Assembly: GCA_030490835.1 (NCBI GenBank) | Contig: CM059971.1 | Location: 27,211,817-27,275,816, forward strand | Reading direction: 5' to 3' | DNA: 64,000 nt | Source of the DNA: Annona cherimola | Lineage: Eukaryota; Streptophyta; Magnoliopsida; Magnoliales; Annonaceae | Shown: piece by piece, positions 21,858 through 34,061 of the stretch | How the letters are laid out: every line of letters begins with the position of its first letter | Numbering within the stretch: the stretch's first letter is position 1 | The notes under the pieces: generated by a model | The model's input: the letters and a program-made list of their open reading frames with translations, nothing else | Databases searched by the model: none | What the model was told of the DNA's origin: nothing | Position numbers and translations under genes: made by a program

Positions 21858-24800
21858 TAAATTTTTTATTATAATCTTCTTTAAAATGAGAAGAATTATA
21901 TGTTATAATAGAGTTAGCGATGAAAAATAAAAAGAACAAAGTTATAATAGAAAGAACAATTATATATGTGTTTTTAGAGAAATAATTGAAAAATAGTGTA
22001 GCTATATAGGAAATTATGAAATAATAATTTAAAAATATAATAATTGTAAGAGCAAACAAATTTTAGATTTATAAATTTATGAGAATGGAAACACGTCCTT
22101 TGTTAACATTAGAAGAGATGAATACTTTCACTGTGCTTTTTCCCACAATCAAAAAATATCGTGCAACTGCAAGCTGGCTGACGATAGCCATTCATGTGGT
22201 GGGACTCGATTGCGTAAATTGTGAATATAAAGAGGATATTAGATTAGGCACGGATAAGTGACGCAACAATTAAGCCAAAAGAAAGACTGTCAATCAATTA
22301 AGCCTTTTAAGGTTTGTTAAATAATTGTAAAAATTCCTAATAAAAATAATTTACCAAAAATATTAAAAACTGTGCAATCGATGAATTTTGGCATGGAACT
22401 TCGCCTTAACTAAGTTTTATCTAAGTTGCTATGATAGTGAACTCAAAAAGAGCTTTCTATTAATATCCTGTGACTTTTGTAATTGTTCTTAGATCAAAAA
22501 TTGATTTCAATATGTCCTTATATGACCTATGGACTTTTTCGAGGACCTATCCATTTTAGAAAGTCATCTGTCAGTTATTCTATGTCATTATGCGTACTGA
22601 GAAATGAGAAGTTTATATTTAAAATGAAAAATAATATTAAAAATAAAAAAAATAATGTTGATATGTATTGAAAAATGAAAATTTTGGACAAAATGAGGAA
22701 AACAAATTCATTTGAAATACCTTGTGAGTGCATTTATAGCAATATCAACCTTGTGATTCAAAAACTTAGGAGTTTTTCTTTGATTCGAGTACATCTTAGG
22801 TGAAATTGTAAAAAAATTTTAAGATCTATTTGGTAAGATATAAACACATATTTTTCATTTCTTTCTACCCATCTTTTGATATAATTTCTTTTAATATAAT
22901 TTGATATCTTAGTTATTTAACTATCCTTTTTTTATTATTACCCTTAAAATTTATTTAACTATCCTTTTTTTATTATTACCCTTGAATTTTAATTATTTTT
23001 TGTTTCTTCATATAATTATCCTTTTTATTTTATCTTTATTCCTTTACTCCTAATCATTAACCAACTTTTCAAAAAAAATAGTTTGCAAGTTTTTCCCCCT
23101 ATTTTTGTCTCTCGCTAGATGGACCATTAGTTTGACAACGCCCTCTTCTTTTAGACTTTCGCTAATATTAATTATATTTTTTACAAAATGATAAGAATAC
23201 CCTTGTCAATATATGCTACAATAAATTTCATCTTTTATCATTTTTTCATTACGATTGTTATAAAAACCATCGAAAATAATAAATTACCATAAAAATAAAA
23301 AATTTGTAAAATGGCTCAAAAATATTTTTACAAAATAAATATTTAATAATAAAGTAATAATATGAATCATCAATTTATTATTAACAAATATAGTGTCATC
23401 ATTTTATCGAAAAAGTAGTTATTATTAATGAAATGTTGATGGAAAATGGACATTTACAATTTTATGCAAATGTTGCGAGTGTCTTACAATTTTTTTAAAA
23501 CTAAGAAAAATAGCTTCAATTTCATCCAAATATGTTGGTGTGGATGTAAAATCATAAAAAATTATTAGGAAATAAAATTATAGTTCTAAGAGACTTCCAT
23601 GTTGAACAGCTTGGATCTATAGTGTGCTTACATCGTCGAGTGTTGGTTGGTGGGAGAAACTGAGGAATCCAACAGGTTTTGCAGCGTCAGCAGAATGTGT
23701 AGGTGGGGTCACCTACTATTGCTTAAAAAACTCATCATCTTTTTATCCATTCAATCATCCATGAACATTCAACGGATTGGAAGGATGATAAGACGGAAGA
23801 GAGTTTGGAAACAGTTTGGATCTGGTCAGCAGTCCGAGAAATTCTTTTGGTCTGTTGTGAGGCTGAAACAGCCATTCGGGGCCCCTCATCTGCCTTTCTC
23901 ATCATCTAAAATCTTCATTTTAATTTGTTATTCATCATACTTCTAGAACACCCAAATTCAACTTCCTAATATATTTGAAGGAGTCATAAATTATGCTAAT
24001 TGCGAAAAAGTGGCATGACTAGGTTAATAAAATAAAGGTGATGTGTACTTAGTACTTACAAGTTTCTCATTTAAGCAAATATTTAACTGGTTCAAGTGAG
24101 CCTCATTTGCACTAATTTATTTTCCATAAAAAATGTATTGATTGGATTTTAAATAAATATATCTGGACCACAAAACAAGTGTAGTTTTACATCCTCGTCT
24201 TGTCTGCGGTGCATATAAATTTCTGATTTAAAATGCCTTCAAGTGATATTGTGTAATAAATAACAAAAAAATAGCTGGCAGAAATCCTATTATAAAATGT
24301 TGCAAATGGGGGGCGCACATAAACGAATTAAACATTTGACTAAAAATATGAGCTGATTCTAAGTGAACATTGCTTATGAAAAAATGATAATAGAAAATCA
24401 TAAAGAAAAAAATAGAAAAAATAGAAAAAAGAAAAAATGTCGAAAAGTAAGAGAAAATGTAAAGACAATATGATTAGGCCATAAGTTAGTTGCTAGGAGT
24501 AATGTAAATAGAGAAAAAGTAAGGAAAAAGAAAAAGAGAGTAAAAACAATGTGATTATGCCATAAGGAGGGGGTTCGCTCTGCTATTCTGATCTGTCTTC
24601 GTGATGACATGGAATATATTTTGAATGAATCCATCTTCTTTACGTACTTCTTCATTTTTAATATTTTAATACTTTATAGCAAACCCATTTTATTTATTAT
24701 ATTTAACATTATATATTTAGCTAAGATAAAAAGTTTCATCTAAACAAGTTACATTTGCTAAAAAATATATATTCGCATATAAATTATGAAAAATGCATAT

Positions 24801-25136
24801 ATGTATTTAAATAAATATTAGAATGTAATAGTATTTTATAAAATACATGTACTGAAATTGATATGATGAATTTGTGTACTTAAACATAAACTACTTTGAT
24901 GATTGGATAGATTATCAACTTTAACTTTATTTCTAAATCAGTATATATAGTTTGTGATATTTGTTTTGAGCTTATAATTAGATATCCTATGAATGAAACT
25001 GTTTAATTGAATATTCATGTCAAAATGATTGATGTTGAAAAATGCTTTAGAATTCAAAAATAACATATATGTGGTTTTTATCATTTTAGAAAGGATATTT
25101 CAATTAAGTTTGGTAAACTATCAAAAAGAGTAAGAT
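21858..25136. other. AT-rich filler without supported genes
   Basis: A 39-bp direct duplication (TTTAACTATCCTTTTTTTAT type) lies at 22914-22984. A 99-codon frame at 23647-23946 (MVGETEESNRFCS...) lies in a slightly GC-richer patch with no recognisable domain. An A/G-rich tract spans 24395-24560. Confidence 0.35.
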
Positions 25137-25657
25137 TGTGAATATGTATTTGTAATTATAGATAATCCCATTAAGGTTTTGATGATTAAAAAATTAATTT
25201 AAATTCATATGTAGAAAATAATGAGTTTTATGCATTGTAGAGTGTTTAAAGTCAGGGGTTTGTATAAATAAGAATCACACACATTACATGTGAAGGGAAG
25301 AAATGGTTAATTGACTCTAACGAGTAAAAGAATTTTAAAAGATCAAATCATGTAGAACACAAAGGATCCAAGTGATGAATTTGAAATTCAAATGGTGAAA
25401 TTAAAGTTTACATCGATCTAAAGATGAAGTCAAACATGAAATCAGTTTCACATGAATTTGATGCATAAACCTACCAACAAATGATATTTTGGGGAAGCAT
25501 GAAGTGAAGGGTATTTTGAGATTGATCTCAAAAGCGATCTTAGGTGTAAATTCAATACCAAATCAATTTCACATTGACCTCAAATCAGTGATAGCTACAA
25601 GAGCCAAATTGAAGAAATTTCTCAAGTGGTAAATCGATTCTAGATCAATCTTAATCG

Positions 25658-25662
25658 AGACC
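25658..25662. repeat. Target-site duplication AGACC (left)
   Basis: AGACC immediately precedes the TGATAAG start of the gypsy 5' LTR. The same five bases follow the 3' LTR at 37637-37641. Confidence 0.85.
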
Positions 25663-27983
25663 TGATAAGTCTAAAAATTTTCATTTAATTTCATATTAAA
25701 TTCACACCGTTAAGTATTAAAACATTAATTAAATGCAGGTTTTAAGTGGAATTTCATGAAAATCATATTTTTCGTAAAATCTTTAATTTTGTTATAAAAT
25801 GGGTCATTTTGCAACATTCTTGAAAATATAAAATTATGACTCACTCCTTAGAAAATTTTAATGTAGAAATGAGCCTTAGCTTTTTAATATAATTTGGGAA
25901 AATTTATAAAATTATTTAATTGGAAAAATCATGACTATAATTATATTTTAAATATGGGGAATAAAGTAGACTATCCTATTTAGATAAAACAAATTAAAGG
26001 ATAAAACTAGGATGATATATGATGTTATTAAATTTTCTTATTTAAGAATCAATATTTAAATTTGTTTTTAAATAGCACTGCAGGTACATAAGAAGTCTGT
26101 ACACCACCGGAGCGCCGAGTTATAGTGCTCCACCATTTTCCTCCAAATTTTCCCAATCGGCAGCCATGGATTCTGGCAAATGTTAGCAGCTACCCCCTTT
26201 AATTTCAGCAATCAATCGGCAGCCATGATTCAGCCACCTACATGATCTTCAACAACTCACGTCTTCTCCACGCCAAGCATAGCAGCCAATGCCATTACCG
26301 GAGCCCGATTTCTCTCTCAGACAGCAGCTCTCATCGAGCAGCAAAAGAAAATTCCAGCAGCCCGGGTTCTTTTCACAATCAGCAGCGAAACCAGGGGCAA
26401 CAGCTCTCCAAACCCACCAACAAGCATGCACCTTCAGTAGCACCGCTGGTAGCCCCTGCATTTTCCATTTTCGCCCAAACCCATAGCAGCTATTGAATCC
26501 ATTAATTCCAAGCAGCGCCCCTGATTTTTCACAAAGCCAAATAGCCCTGCATCGAGCACCAGCAACCACGACATGCCACCCATAACGCTCCTGTTCTAAG
26601 CCATTTTCCCGTTAAAGCAACCCTTCGATCCATTTTTCCAAATCACTGAACCAGCAACTCTTGACAAAATCCGACAGCACTAAACCCATGGATTTTCAGG
26701 CATGGAAATTCAACCAACCACTCGCCGAGCGGACAACAGCAGGAAAGCCGTCCGAAAAATTCCAACAACCAAAGCAAACCCACTATCCTTGACCTAGCTT
26801 GGATTTCGGTAGTTACAAAAAAAAAACAAAACAAAACAAAACCAAAGTAGCAATCGCATGCACCACCTCTGTCCAGTCAAGATTGCAAACCGCCGGTAAT
26901 CCACCGGCTCCATTTTCCTAAAATGAATAAGCAGCACCAAATTAAAGCATCGGCCAGCCATCCATTTACAGGCAACAGAAATTTTAGCGACCCATTTTCT
27001 GCACTAAGAAAATCACCGAATTCACAGCAGCAACGCAACCGTAGCAGTAAGGGGTAGCTGCAATGACGATTTGTTAATAGCGGGTAATATGGTGGAGAAA
27101 ACTACACGCAGTGAACTAGAATCCCACATCGGATTCCACGTTGAAAGGAGGGTCCCTCCCATATCTATAAAAAGGACCCTCCACTCATCCCAAAGCAACA
27201 CAATACACCTCCCTCCCATCACTTGAAGTGGGGCCCATTTAAGTGGGACCTTTGCCAAGTGAAAAAAAAACTTCAAGGGCTTGGATTGCTTCTCAAAGAG
27301 AGTAGTTTTTCAAGAATTGGGGTAAATAAATTTTTTGTTAATTATAATTTTTCTTTAATGCTTTGTAGTTACTAATTTTAGCTTTGTAATTTTTAGCCTA
27401 TATTTAACATTTTATGCAGTGTAATTTTCAAATTAAATTTAATGCAATTTTCATTTCTATTTTCGTACATTAAATTTTACTTTTGTAGTCTTTTATTTAC
27501 TGTCCTAGTTTAGATTTAATTTCTAGTTAATTACAATTTCTTCTTTTCTTTCTCTATCTCTTTCTCTCTCTTATTTATCTGCTTTTTTTTCTCTTCTTTT
27601 CTTTCTTTCTAATTCTCCTTTCTTCTCTCTCTCTCTAATATCTTTTTTCCCTCTCTAATTGCTCCTATTTTCTCTTTTCTTCTCTGTCTAATGTCTCTTT
27701 CACTCTCTTCTTTCTTCTCTCTCTAATCTCTCCTCATTTCTCTTTAATTTCTTTTTCTCTAACTTCTTTCTTTCTCTTCTCTACACCCTCTTTCACCGTT
27801 CTCTTTTATTTTATTTTTTTTTGCTTAAAATAATTCAAAATATATAGCCTCTCTGTGGATTCGACCCGACTCACCGTTATTCTACACTATCACCCGCATA
27901 ATGGTAGCTTTAATGTGTTTCGGTTAATTTTAATTAAACTAGTGATCACAGTGCTCTTAACGACAAGCACTTGGTGCGCATCA
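25663..27983 (+). repeat. 5' LTR of the Athila-type element
   Basis: A 2,321-bp direct repeat of 35314-37636, from TGATAAG to GCGCATCA. U3 starts AT-rich, then from ~26080 becomes a GC-richer, CAGCAGC-rich stretch. The TATA box is at 27166-27172. R/U5 has a long CT-rich tract (27535-27790) and a CTCTGTGGATTCGACCCGAC segment that I recall as common in Athila U5 regions. Frames on either strand of the GC-rich part recur in both LTRs and look accidental. Confidence 0.95.
27142..27179 (+). promoter_or_regulatory. LTR promoter: TATA box flanked by a perfect inverted repeat
   Basis: TATAAAA (27166-27172) lies between GGAGGGTCC and GGACCCTCC, a perfect 9-bp inverted repeat with the TATA box in the loop. 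In the 3' LTR (TATA at 36817-36823) the arms are 10 bp, GGAGGGTCCC and GGGACCCTCC. Confidence 0.7.
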
Positions 27984-27989
27984 AGTTTT

Positions 27990-28007
27990 TGGCACCGTTG
28001 CCGGGGA
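27990..28007 (+). other. Primer binding site, tRNA-Asp type
   Basis: TGGCACCGTTGCCGGGGA lies six bases inside the 5' LTR. It matches the complement of the plant tRNA-Asp 3' end (TGGCGCCGTTGCCGGGG) except for one G-to-A change, as expected for Athila-type elements. Confidence 0.85.
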
Positions 28008-28787
28008 GGCATGAAATTTTGAATTATTTTCCTTAAATTTTCTCTAATTAAACCTCATCTTATGTTGCTTTATTTCATTGTGCTGTTAGTTTAATATCAT
28101 TGCTTCCCTTTAAATTTCTTATCTGCTTTCTTTATGCACTTTATGGAACTTTAGATTACAAAGAAATATGAAAATTAATCCCTTCTAAAAAAAAGTTACT
28201 AACTTCTAGTTGCGTCTAATTAAGATACATTGGTGTGATTGACTAATTCGCATCATTAAAAAAAATTCTAAAAACTCGCATCATCTAAAAGCCTTAACGT
28301 TTGCATCTCCATTCTTTAACCCCCATGTCTACACCTTTTCATATTTTTTTTTCATTTATGATCTTGAACCCCTTTTCTACACCGTTTACATTTTACTTTT
28401 GCACGTTTAATTTCTGCCATTAACTCACATTGTACCTAATCAGCTAACCCTCTAACTCGTATTTCATATCTGGTTGCACATTTACACATTTATTCTGAAA
28501 AAAAAGTCATATCTCATACTTATTATTATTATTTTTTTCTGGTGCATGCATATTTTATTCTCTCATTCAGTTCATAGTATATATTTTTGAGCTTGCCTTA
28601 CCCTTTTTAGGTCAATTTAGCGGCTTATCATAGCATGCTAATATAAAATATATATATATATATAAATAAATAAAAGATAGTTCTAATGATATATGCATGG
28701 TAGGAAATCTTTAAATCCTGATTTGATAGAACCAAATCTTGAAATTGAAAGATTCCTACATCATTAAGAAAATCACAAAAATATATA
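28008..28787 (+). other. Untranslated leader of the gypsy element
   Basis: About 780 bp of AT-rich non-coding sequence between the primer site and gag. It includes an (AT)n run near 28650 and no long frame. It would hold the packaging signal of the genomic RNA, but none can be pointed to. Confidence 0.6.
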
Positions 28788-29672
28788 ATGGATCAAAATC
28801 GAATGTTAGAAATTAATAATCCTGAACCCAATCCTCTTAAACAAATGAAAGAATATTTCATTCCAACCAATTATAATCCCTCTTCTTGCATTCAACTACC
28901 TCAAACGCAGGCCAATCAATATGAAATCAAATCAGGAACTATCCAAATGCTTCCATCTTTTTATGGAAATACTAATGAAGATCCTTATAGGCATTTGGAT
29001 GAATTTTTAGAAATTTGCTCAACAGTAAAAATACAAGGTTTTTCTGACGACGCTCTCAAATTAAGGCTTTTTCCATTTTCCCTTAAAGATAAGGCTAAGT
29101 ATTGGTTAGGTACTCTAAGTAGACCTATCACTACTTGGAATATGATGCAACAAGAATTTCTAAAAAAATTCTATCCTATAGGCCGAACCAATACCATGAT
29201 AAGAGCAATTACCCAATTTTCCCAAACACCTGGGGAGCAAATCCATGAATCCTGGGAAAGATTAAAAGAATTATTAAGAAAATGTCTGCATCATGGATTA
29301 TCTAAATGGCAAATTGTCCAAGCTTTTTATAAAAGATTAGCCGATCATTATAAGCAAATGGTAGACGCATCATGTGGAGGAGCATTTATGAGTAAAAGTG
29401 AAGATGAAGCATATGACTTATTTGAAATGCTTAGTGAAAATTCCATAAATCATGCTTCATTATCATCATATGAAAGAAATATGGGCTCATCTAAAAAGGC
29501 AGGATTATATGAAGTTAAAAATTACATGGAACCTAATTCAAGAATAGATATAAATTTTATCGCACAAAAATTAGAAAAATTAGAAAAAATGGATGAGCTA
29601 ACCCAGAAAGTAAATCAAATGTGGAATAATCAAATTCTACCTTGTTCACAAATTAATTTTCAATCGCCTTAA
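28788..29672 (+). CDS. gag: Gag capsid domain of the Athila-type element
   Basis: 294 codons from ATG to an in-frame TAA. It encodes the N-terminal and capsid part of gag, which assembles virus-like particles around the element RNA. The retrotransposon gag domain (PF03732 type) spans about residues 55-205, with FYGNTNEDPYRHLDEFLE near 58-75, YWLGTL at 105-110 and FLKKFYPIGRT near 124-134. Residues 272-282 are a short Glu/Lys/Leu-rich helix. The TAA at 29670-29672 is not the natural end: the same frame continues into the zinc knuckle. It is probably a C-to-T change at a glutamine codon. The start is the first ATG of the open frame and gives the usual N-terminal length. Confidence 0.9.
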   Translation: MDQNRMLEINNPEPNPLKQMKEYFIPTNYNPSSCIQLPQTQANQYEIKSGTIQMLPSFYGNTNEDPYRHLDEFLEICSTVKIQGFSDDALKLRLFPFSLKDKAKYWLGTLSRPITTWNMMQQEFLKKFYPIGRTNTMIRAITQFSQTPGEQIHESWERLKELLRKCLHHGLSKWQIVQAFYKRLADHYKQMVDASCGGAFMSKSEDEAYDLFEMLSENSINHASLSSYERNMGSSKKAGLYEVKNYMEPNSRIDINFIAQKLEKLEKMDELTQKVNQMWNNQILPCSQINFQSP

Positions 29673-30908
29673 GAAATTTGTGCTTTGTGTTCAAGCCCAA
29701 CACATGCTATAAGTGAATGCCCTACTGCAGCTCAACTCCCACCTTTCATCCAAGAGCAAGTGCAGGCAGCTCAAGGATTTTCCAAACTAAATAATGATCC
29801 ATACTCCAATACCTATAATCCAGGTTGGAGAAATTATCCTAACTTTTCTTGGAAAAATCAAACTCAACACCAAGTGGCAAATCCCCATACGTCACACTTT
29901 TCCAAACCACCAACACAAAATTACGACCAAAATCAACAACCGCAACCTAATTTTCAAACTAATGCGTACTCAAAAGGACCGCAAATTGAGTCGCAAGCCA
30001 ATTATTCATCAAGCTACCAACCCCCTTCGCCAGCTAATGATGTTAACGAGAAATTTGCAGAATTAAAACAATTTTTCCAACAATCTATATCTAAGTTGGA
30101 AAGTCATGTGGGCCAATCGATATCGAACTTAGAAAACCAGATAGGTCAGATAGCTGAAGCAAACAGAAAAAGAGAGGTAGGACATCTACCTAGTCAACCA
30201 ATACCCAATCCAAGAAATTATCCTCCAAGTTTTCAAAATAAACCAGGTATTCTAAAAAACCCACAATTTGAAAATGCAAGAGCGATCTCAAGAAGTGGTA
30301 AAATTTTAGAAGACCCATATAAATTTAAAGTTATTAATGAAAATTCTAGTCAAATAGAACAAAAAGAAATTTTAGAGGATGATGAAGAATTAGTAGAAAC
30401 CAAGTTGGGGGGAGAAGATAAAGGAAAAGAAACAATAGATGAAGACCTCGATAAATATCAACCTATAGCCCCCTTCCCGAGTGCCTTAAAAGCCAAATCT
30501 GCTAGTAAACAAAAGCTTGCACAAAATGAGGAAATGATGGAATTGTTCAAACAAGTTAACATTAACATTCCTCTTATTGACGCTATCAAACATGTTCCAG
30601 CCTATGCAAAGTTCTTAAAAGACCTTTGCACTCAAAAGAGAGAACCACGTTCCACCCTGCAAAAGATCATGCTCCCAGCAGAGGCGAGTGCAGCAATTTT
30701 AGACAAACTTCCTCAAAAGTTAAAAGATCCTAGTACTCCACTTATTTCTTGTGACATAGGCGGAATAACATTTGATAAAGCACTTTTAGACCTTGAGGCT
30801 AGTGTTAATCTCTTACCCACTTCTGTTTATGAAAAATTTAACATGGGAGAATTAAAACCTACTTCTGTCATTTTACAACTTGCAGACAGATCAATAAAAA
30901 CCCCATGA
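29673..30908 (+). pseudogene. Gag zinc knuckle and aspartic protease, between two in-frame stops
   Basis: Same frame as the capsid segment, continuing after the TAA at 29670. It opens with a CCHC knuckle, CALCSSPTHAISEC (29679-29720), which binds element RNA. About 300 codons of Gln/Asn/Pro-rich linker follow, with a Ser/Leu-rich coiled-coil-like stretch near 30045-30165. The retroviral-type aspartic protease comes last: its catalytic loop reads LLDLEASVNLLP with Asp at 30789-30791. The family has D-L/T-G-A-S, so Gly is replaced by Glu here and the protease is probably inactive. LQLADRSIKTP follows, then a TGA (30906-30908) where relatives have Arg (CGA-to-TGA, a CpG transition). There is no genuine start; translation would need readthrough. 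Confidence 0.88.
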
Positions 30909-32669
30909 GGACTTATTGAAGATGTTATAATAAAAATTAATGATTGTTATTTCCCAGTGGATTTTCTTATTCTTGACATGACCTCAAATTCAGAGCTAAA
31001 CAATGCACCCATCATTTTAGGGCGCCCGTTCTTAGCCACTGCAAAAGATAATATTAATTGTGAAACTGGTATAATGGACATCTCATTTGGGGGTGAAAAA
31101 TTCAAAATTAATATTTTTAAAGCTTCTAAGTACCCAAACGGTGATGAAGGGTGTCTTACGGTTGACATTATCAATGATTTGTCAAGCTTCAATCTAAATT
31201 TCGAACATGATTCCGTAAACGAGGTAAATGCTTTAAATGATTGCCCTCAGCCCTTCAATAATTGGAATACTATTGAACCCTTACCAATTTTGCAAGCTCA
31301 ACCACCCCCTCCATCTATTGAGTCACCACCACAACTTGAGCTTAAATCTCTACCTACCTCTCTTAAATATGCATTTTTGGGTTCTAATCAAACACTACCA
31401 GTAGTGATAGCCTCAAATCTAACTATAACTCAAGAAAAACAACTTGTTGATATTCTTAGAATGCATAAGAGTGCTATAGGTTGGTCAGTGGCTGATTTAA
31501 AAGGAATAAGCCCATTTATTTGCATGCATCACATATACTTAGAGGAAAATGCTAAACCAAGTAGAGAAATGCAAAGAAGACTCAACCCCATTATGAAAGA
31601 GGTAGTGAAAAAGGAAGTTGTCAAGTGGCTTGATGCAGGAATCATTTATCCAATTTCTGATAGTAAATGGGTAAGCCCAACCCAAGTCGTACCAAAGAAA
31701 TCTGGACTCACAGTAATAACCAATGAAAAAGGTGAAGCAGTACCTACTAGATTGACCACAGGATGGAGAGTTTGTATTGATTATAGAAAATTAAATGCTA
31801 TGACTAAGAAAGATCATTTTCCACTCCCATTCATTGATCAAATTCTAGAAAAACTAGCAGGTCAAAAATATTTTTGCTTCCTAGATGGATATTCGGGATA
31901 CAATCAGGTCGCTATCTATCCAGAAGATCAAGAAAAGACCACCTTTACTTGCCCATACGGCACATTTGCATTTATGAGAATGCCATTCGGGCTATGTAAT
32001 GCACCAACAACCTTTCAAAGGTGTATGATGACAATCTTTTCTGATATGGTAGGGGAATTTCTTGAAATTTTTATGGATGATTTTTCACTTTTTGGTGAGT
32101 CATTTGACATTTGTTTGGAAAATTTAGAAAAAGTTCTAAAAAGATGTATAGAAAAGAATCTAGTACTGAGTTGGGAAAAGAGCCATTTTATGGTAAATGA
32201 AGGAATAGTTTTAGGCCATATAGTCTCAGAACGAGGGATAGAAGTAGATAAAACTAAAATCGATTTAATTACTAATCTACCTCCTCCAACCTCAGTGAGA
32301 CAGGTTCGATCATTCCTTGGTCATGCTGGTTTCTATCGACGATTTATTCAAGATTTTTCTAAAATTTCTAGACCATTAACCAGTTTACTATGTAAAGATT
32401 CCCCATTCAACTTAGATGAATCGTGCTTAAAGGCATTTGAGCTACTAAAAGAAGCATTAACTAAAACTCCAATTCTTCAATCCCCTGATTGGTCACTCTC
32501 ATTTGAAATCATGTGTGATGCCTCTGATTTTGTTGTTTGGGCTATTTTAGGGCAAAGGGTAAATAAAAAGCCTGTTGTAATTTATTATGCAAGTCATACA
32601 CTTACTGATGCCCAAATCAATTATACCACTATAAAAAAAAGAACTGCTTGCAGTAGTGTTTGCCCTTGA
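30909..32669 (+). pseudogene. pol: Reverse transcriptase and N-terminal RNase H of the Athila-type element
   Basis: Same frame as gag. The first ~60 codons finish the protease region (ILGRPFLATAKD). RT motifs, counted from the Met at 30957: KWVSPTQVVPKKSG near 237-250, WRVCIDYRKLN at 270-280, FLDGYSGYNQV with catalytic Asp310, RMPFGLCNAPTTFQRCM near 341-357, and IFMDDFSLFG with the catalytic pair Asp374-Asp375 (FMDD form, common in Athila). SFLGHAGFYRRFI lies near 452-464. RNase H begins with MCDASD (Asp521), though VGAxLGQ of relatives reads VWAILGQ. The frame is lost in an A8 run at 32633-32640 by one extra A, so the last ten residues are out of frame and the RNase H Glu motif is destroyed. 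RT itself keeps its key residues. Confidence 0.93.
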
Positions 32670-33003
32670 AAAATTTCGTTCTTATTTACTAGGAGCCAAA
32701 GTGATTATCTACTTAGATCATTCAGCTTTGAAATATCTATTGTCTAAAAAAGAGGCAAAACCAAGACTTATTAGATGGATTCTCTTATTACAGGAATTTG
32801 ATCTTGAAATTCAAGATAAAAAAGGTTCTGAAAATGTAGTCGCTAATCATCTTTCTCGAATTATTACACCAAAGAGTACATCTATAAATGATTCTTTTCT
32901 AGATGAGTATCTTTTAGCCGTTACTCAAACAACGCCTCCATGGTTTGCACACATTGTCAATTATAAAGCAGTAGGGCAGATTCCAAAAGATTGGACAAAA
33001 TAA
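32641..33003 (+). pseudogene. pol: C-terminal RNase H and connection domain, +1 frame
   Basis: After the A8-run frameshift, RNase H continues one frame over: [26 protein letters not shown] carries the next catalytic Asp ([10 protein letters not shown]). Further on the family motif VADHLSR reads VANHLSR, so the last acidic residue is Asn and the nuclease would be impaired even without the frameshift. The segment ends at a TAA (33001-33003) in place of a glutamine codon (CAA-to-TAA). Confidence 0.88.
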
Positions 33004-33188
33004 GAAAGAGACAGATTCTTTGCTCAAAATAAATATTATATTTGGGAAGATCCGGAACTTTTTAAAATTTGTTCTGATAATATTATCGCAGATGTGTTCC
33101 AGAAAATGAACAACAAAGTATTTTGAATTTTTGCCACAGTCTCGAATGTGGATGACACTTTTCAGGAAAGAAAACGATAACTAAGGTA
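33004..33188 (+). pseudogene. pol: Integrase N-terminal region, broken by a frameshift and a stop
   Basis: After the TAA the frame resumes with the RDRFFAQNKYYIWEDPELF block typical of the RNase H-integrase junction. Near 33085 one base is missing, and the sequence moves to the frame used by the integrase core, where RRCVP is found. The first histidines of the HHCC zinc-binding domain lie near 33135-33160, interrupted by TGA at 33153-33155, where relatives have Gly. Confidence 0.8.
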
Positions 33189-34061
33189 TTGCAATGTGGT
33201 TTTTATTGGCCAACTCTTTTCAAGGATGCCTACAATTTTACCCAATCCTGCATTAAATGTCAAGCAATAGGAAATATTACAAAAAGAAATATGATGCCTT
33301 TGAACCCTATTCTTGTCGTTGAAATATTTGATGTATGGGGGATAGATTTTATGGGACCATTTCCACCATCTTATGGATATGAGTACATCTTAGTTGCAGT
33401 AGACTATGTATCTAAATGGATTGAGGTTGCTGCAACTAGGACTAATGATCACAAGGTAGTTTTAAAATTCATTCAAAAAAATATTTTTTCTCGATTTGGT
33501 TTTCCTAGGGCTATCATTAGCGACGGAGGAACACACTTTACCAATCATCAGTTTAGAGCCCTGCTAAAGAAATATGGAATCACCCATAAAATAGCCACAG
33601 CTTATCATCCTCAGACCAGTGGTCAAGTAGAAGTTTCTAATAGGGAAATTAAAAATATATTGCAAAAGATTGTTAGGCCTGATCGTAAAGATTGGTCAGA
33701 TAGATTAGATGATGCATTATGGGCCTATAGAACAACATTTAAAATTCCTATTGGAATGTCTCCTTTCAGGTTTGTGTATGGAAAAGTTTGTCATCTCCCT
33801 GTGGAATTAGAACAGAAGGCTTATTGGGCTATCAAGCAATACAATTTGGATTTAAATACTGCAGGATCACATCGAAAGGTGCAATTAAATGAGTTGGAAG
33901 AATTACACAGAGAAGCGTATGAAAATTCTCAAATTTATAAAAGCAGAATGAAAACATTTCATGACAAACATATATCTAGAAAAACCTTCGAGCTCAATCA
34001 AAAAGTATGGCTATTTAATTCAAAATTACGTCTATTTCATGGAAAATTAAGATCTCGTTAG
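33189..34061 (+). pseudogene. pol: Integrase catalytic core of the Athila-type element
   Basis: The frame is open from the stop at 33153 to a TAG at 34059-34061. Integrase inserts the cDNA copy into chromosomal DNA in the nucleus. Counting from the TTG at 33189 (not a real start), the second zinc pair is CIKC at 21-24. The DD35E triad is Asp53 (WGIDFMGPF), Asp112 (IISDGGTHF) and Glu148 ([10 protein letters not shown]), with 35 residues between the last two. [18 protein letters not shown], near the end of the core, is a strong Ty3/gypsy signature. The TAG replaces the Trp of the family WDGPF motif (TGG-to-TAG). All catalytic residues are present. Confidence 0.93.

Noticed and set aside
22079..22261. 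60-codon frame as a small gene
   Set aside because: Short, no homology recognised, in AT-rich filler with no regulatory context.
23647..23946. 99-codon frame as a host gene
   Set aside because: No recognisable domain, no splice or promoter context, and surrounding sequence is decayed. Kept only as a remark in the filler entry.
26242..26569. 84-106-codon frames in the GC-rich LTR part, repeated at 35893-36236
   Set aside because: They recur only because the LTR is duplicated, overlap on opposite strands, and have no family features.
29685..29687. Apparent start of a separate protein after the first gag stop, and the similar one at 33189
   Set aside because: Both begin with TTG and lie within the continuing gag-pol frame. 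They are not real initiation sites.
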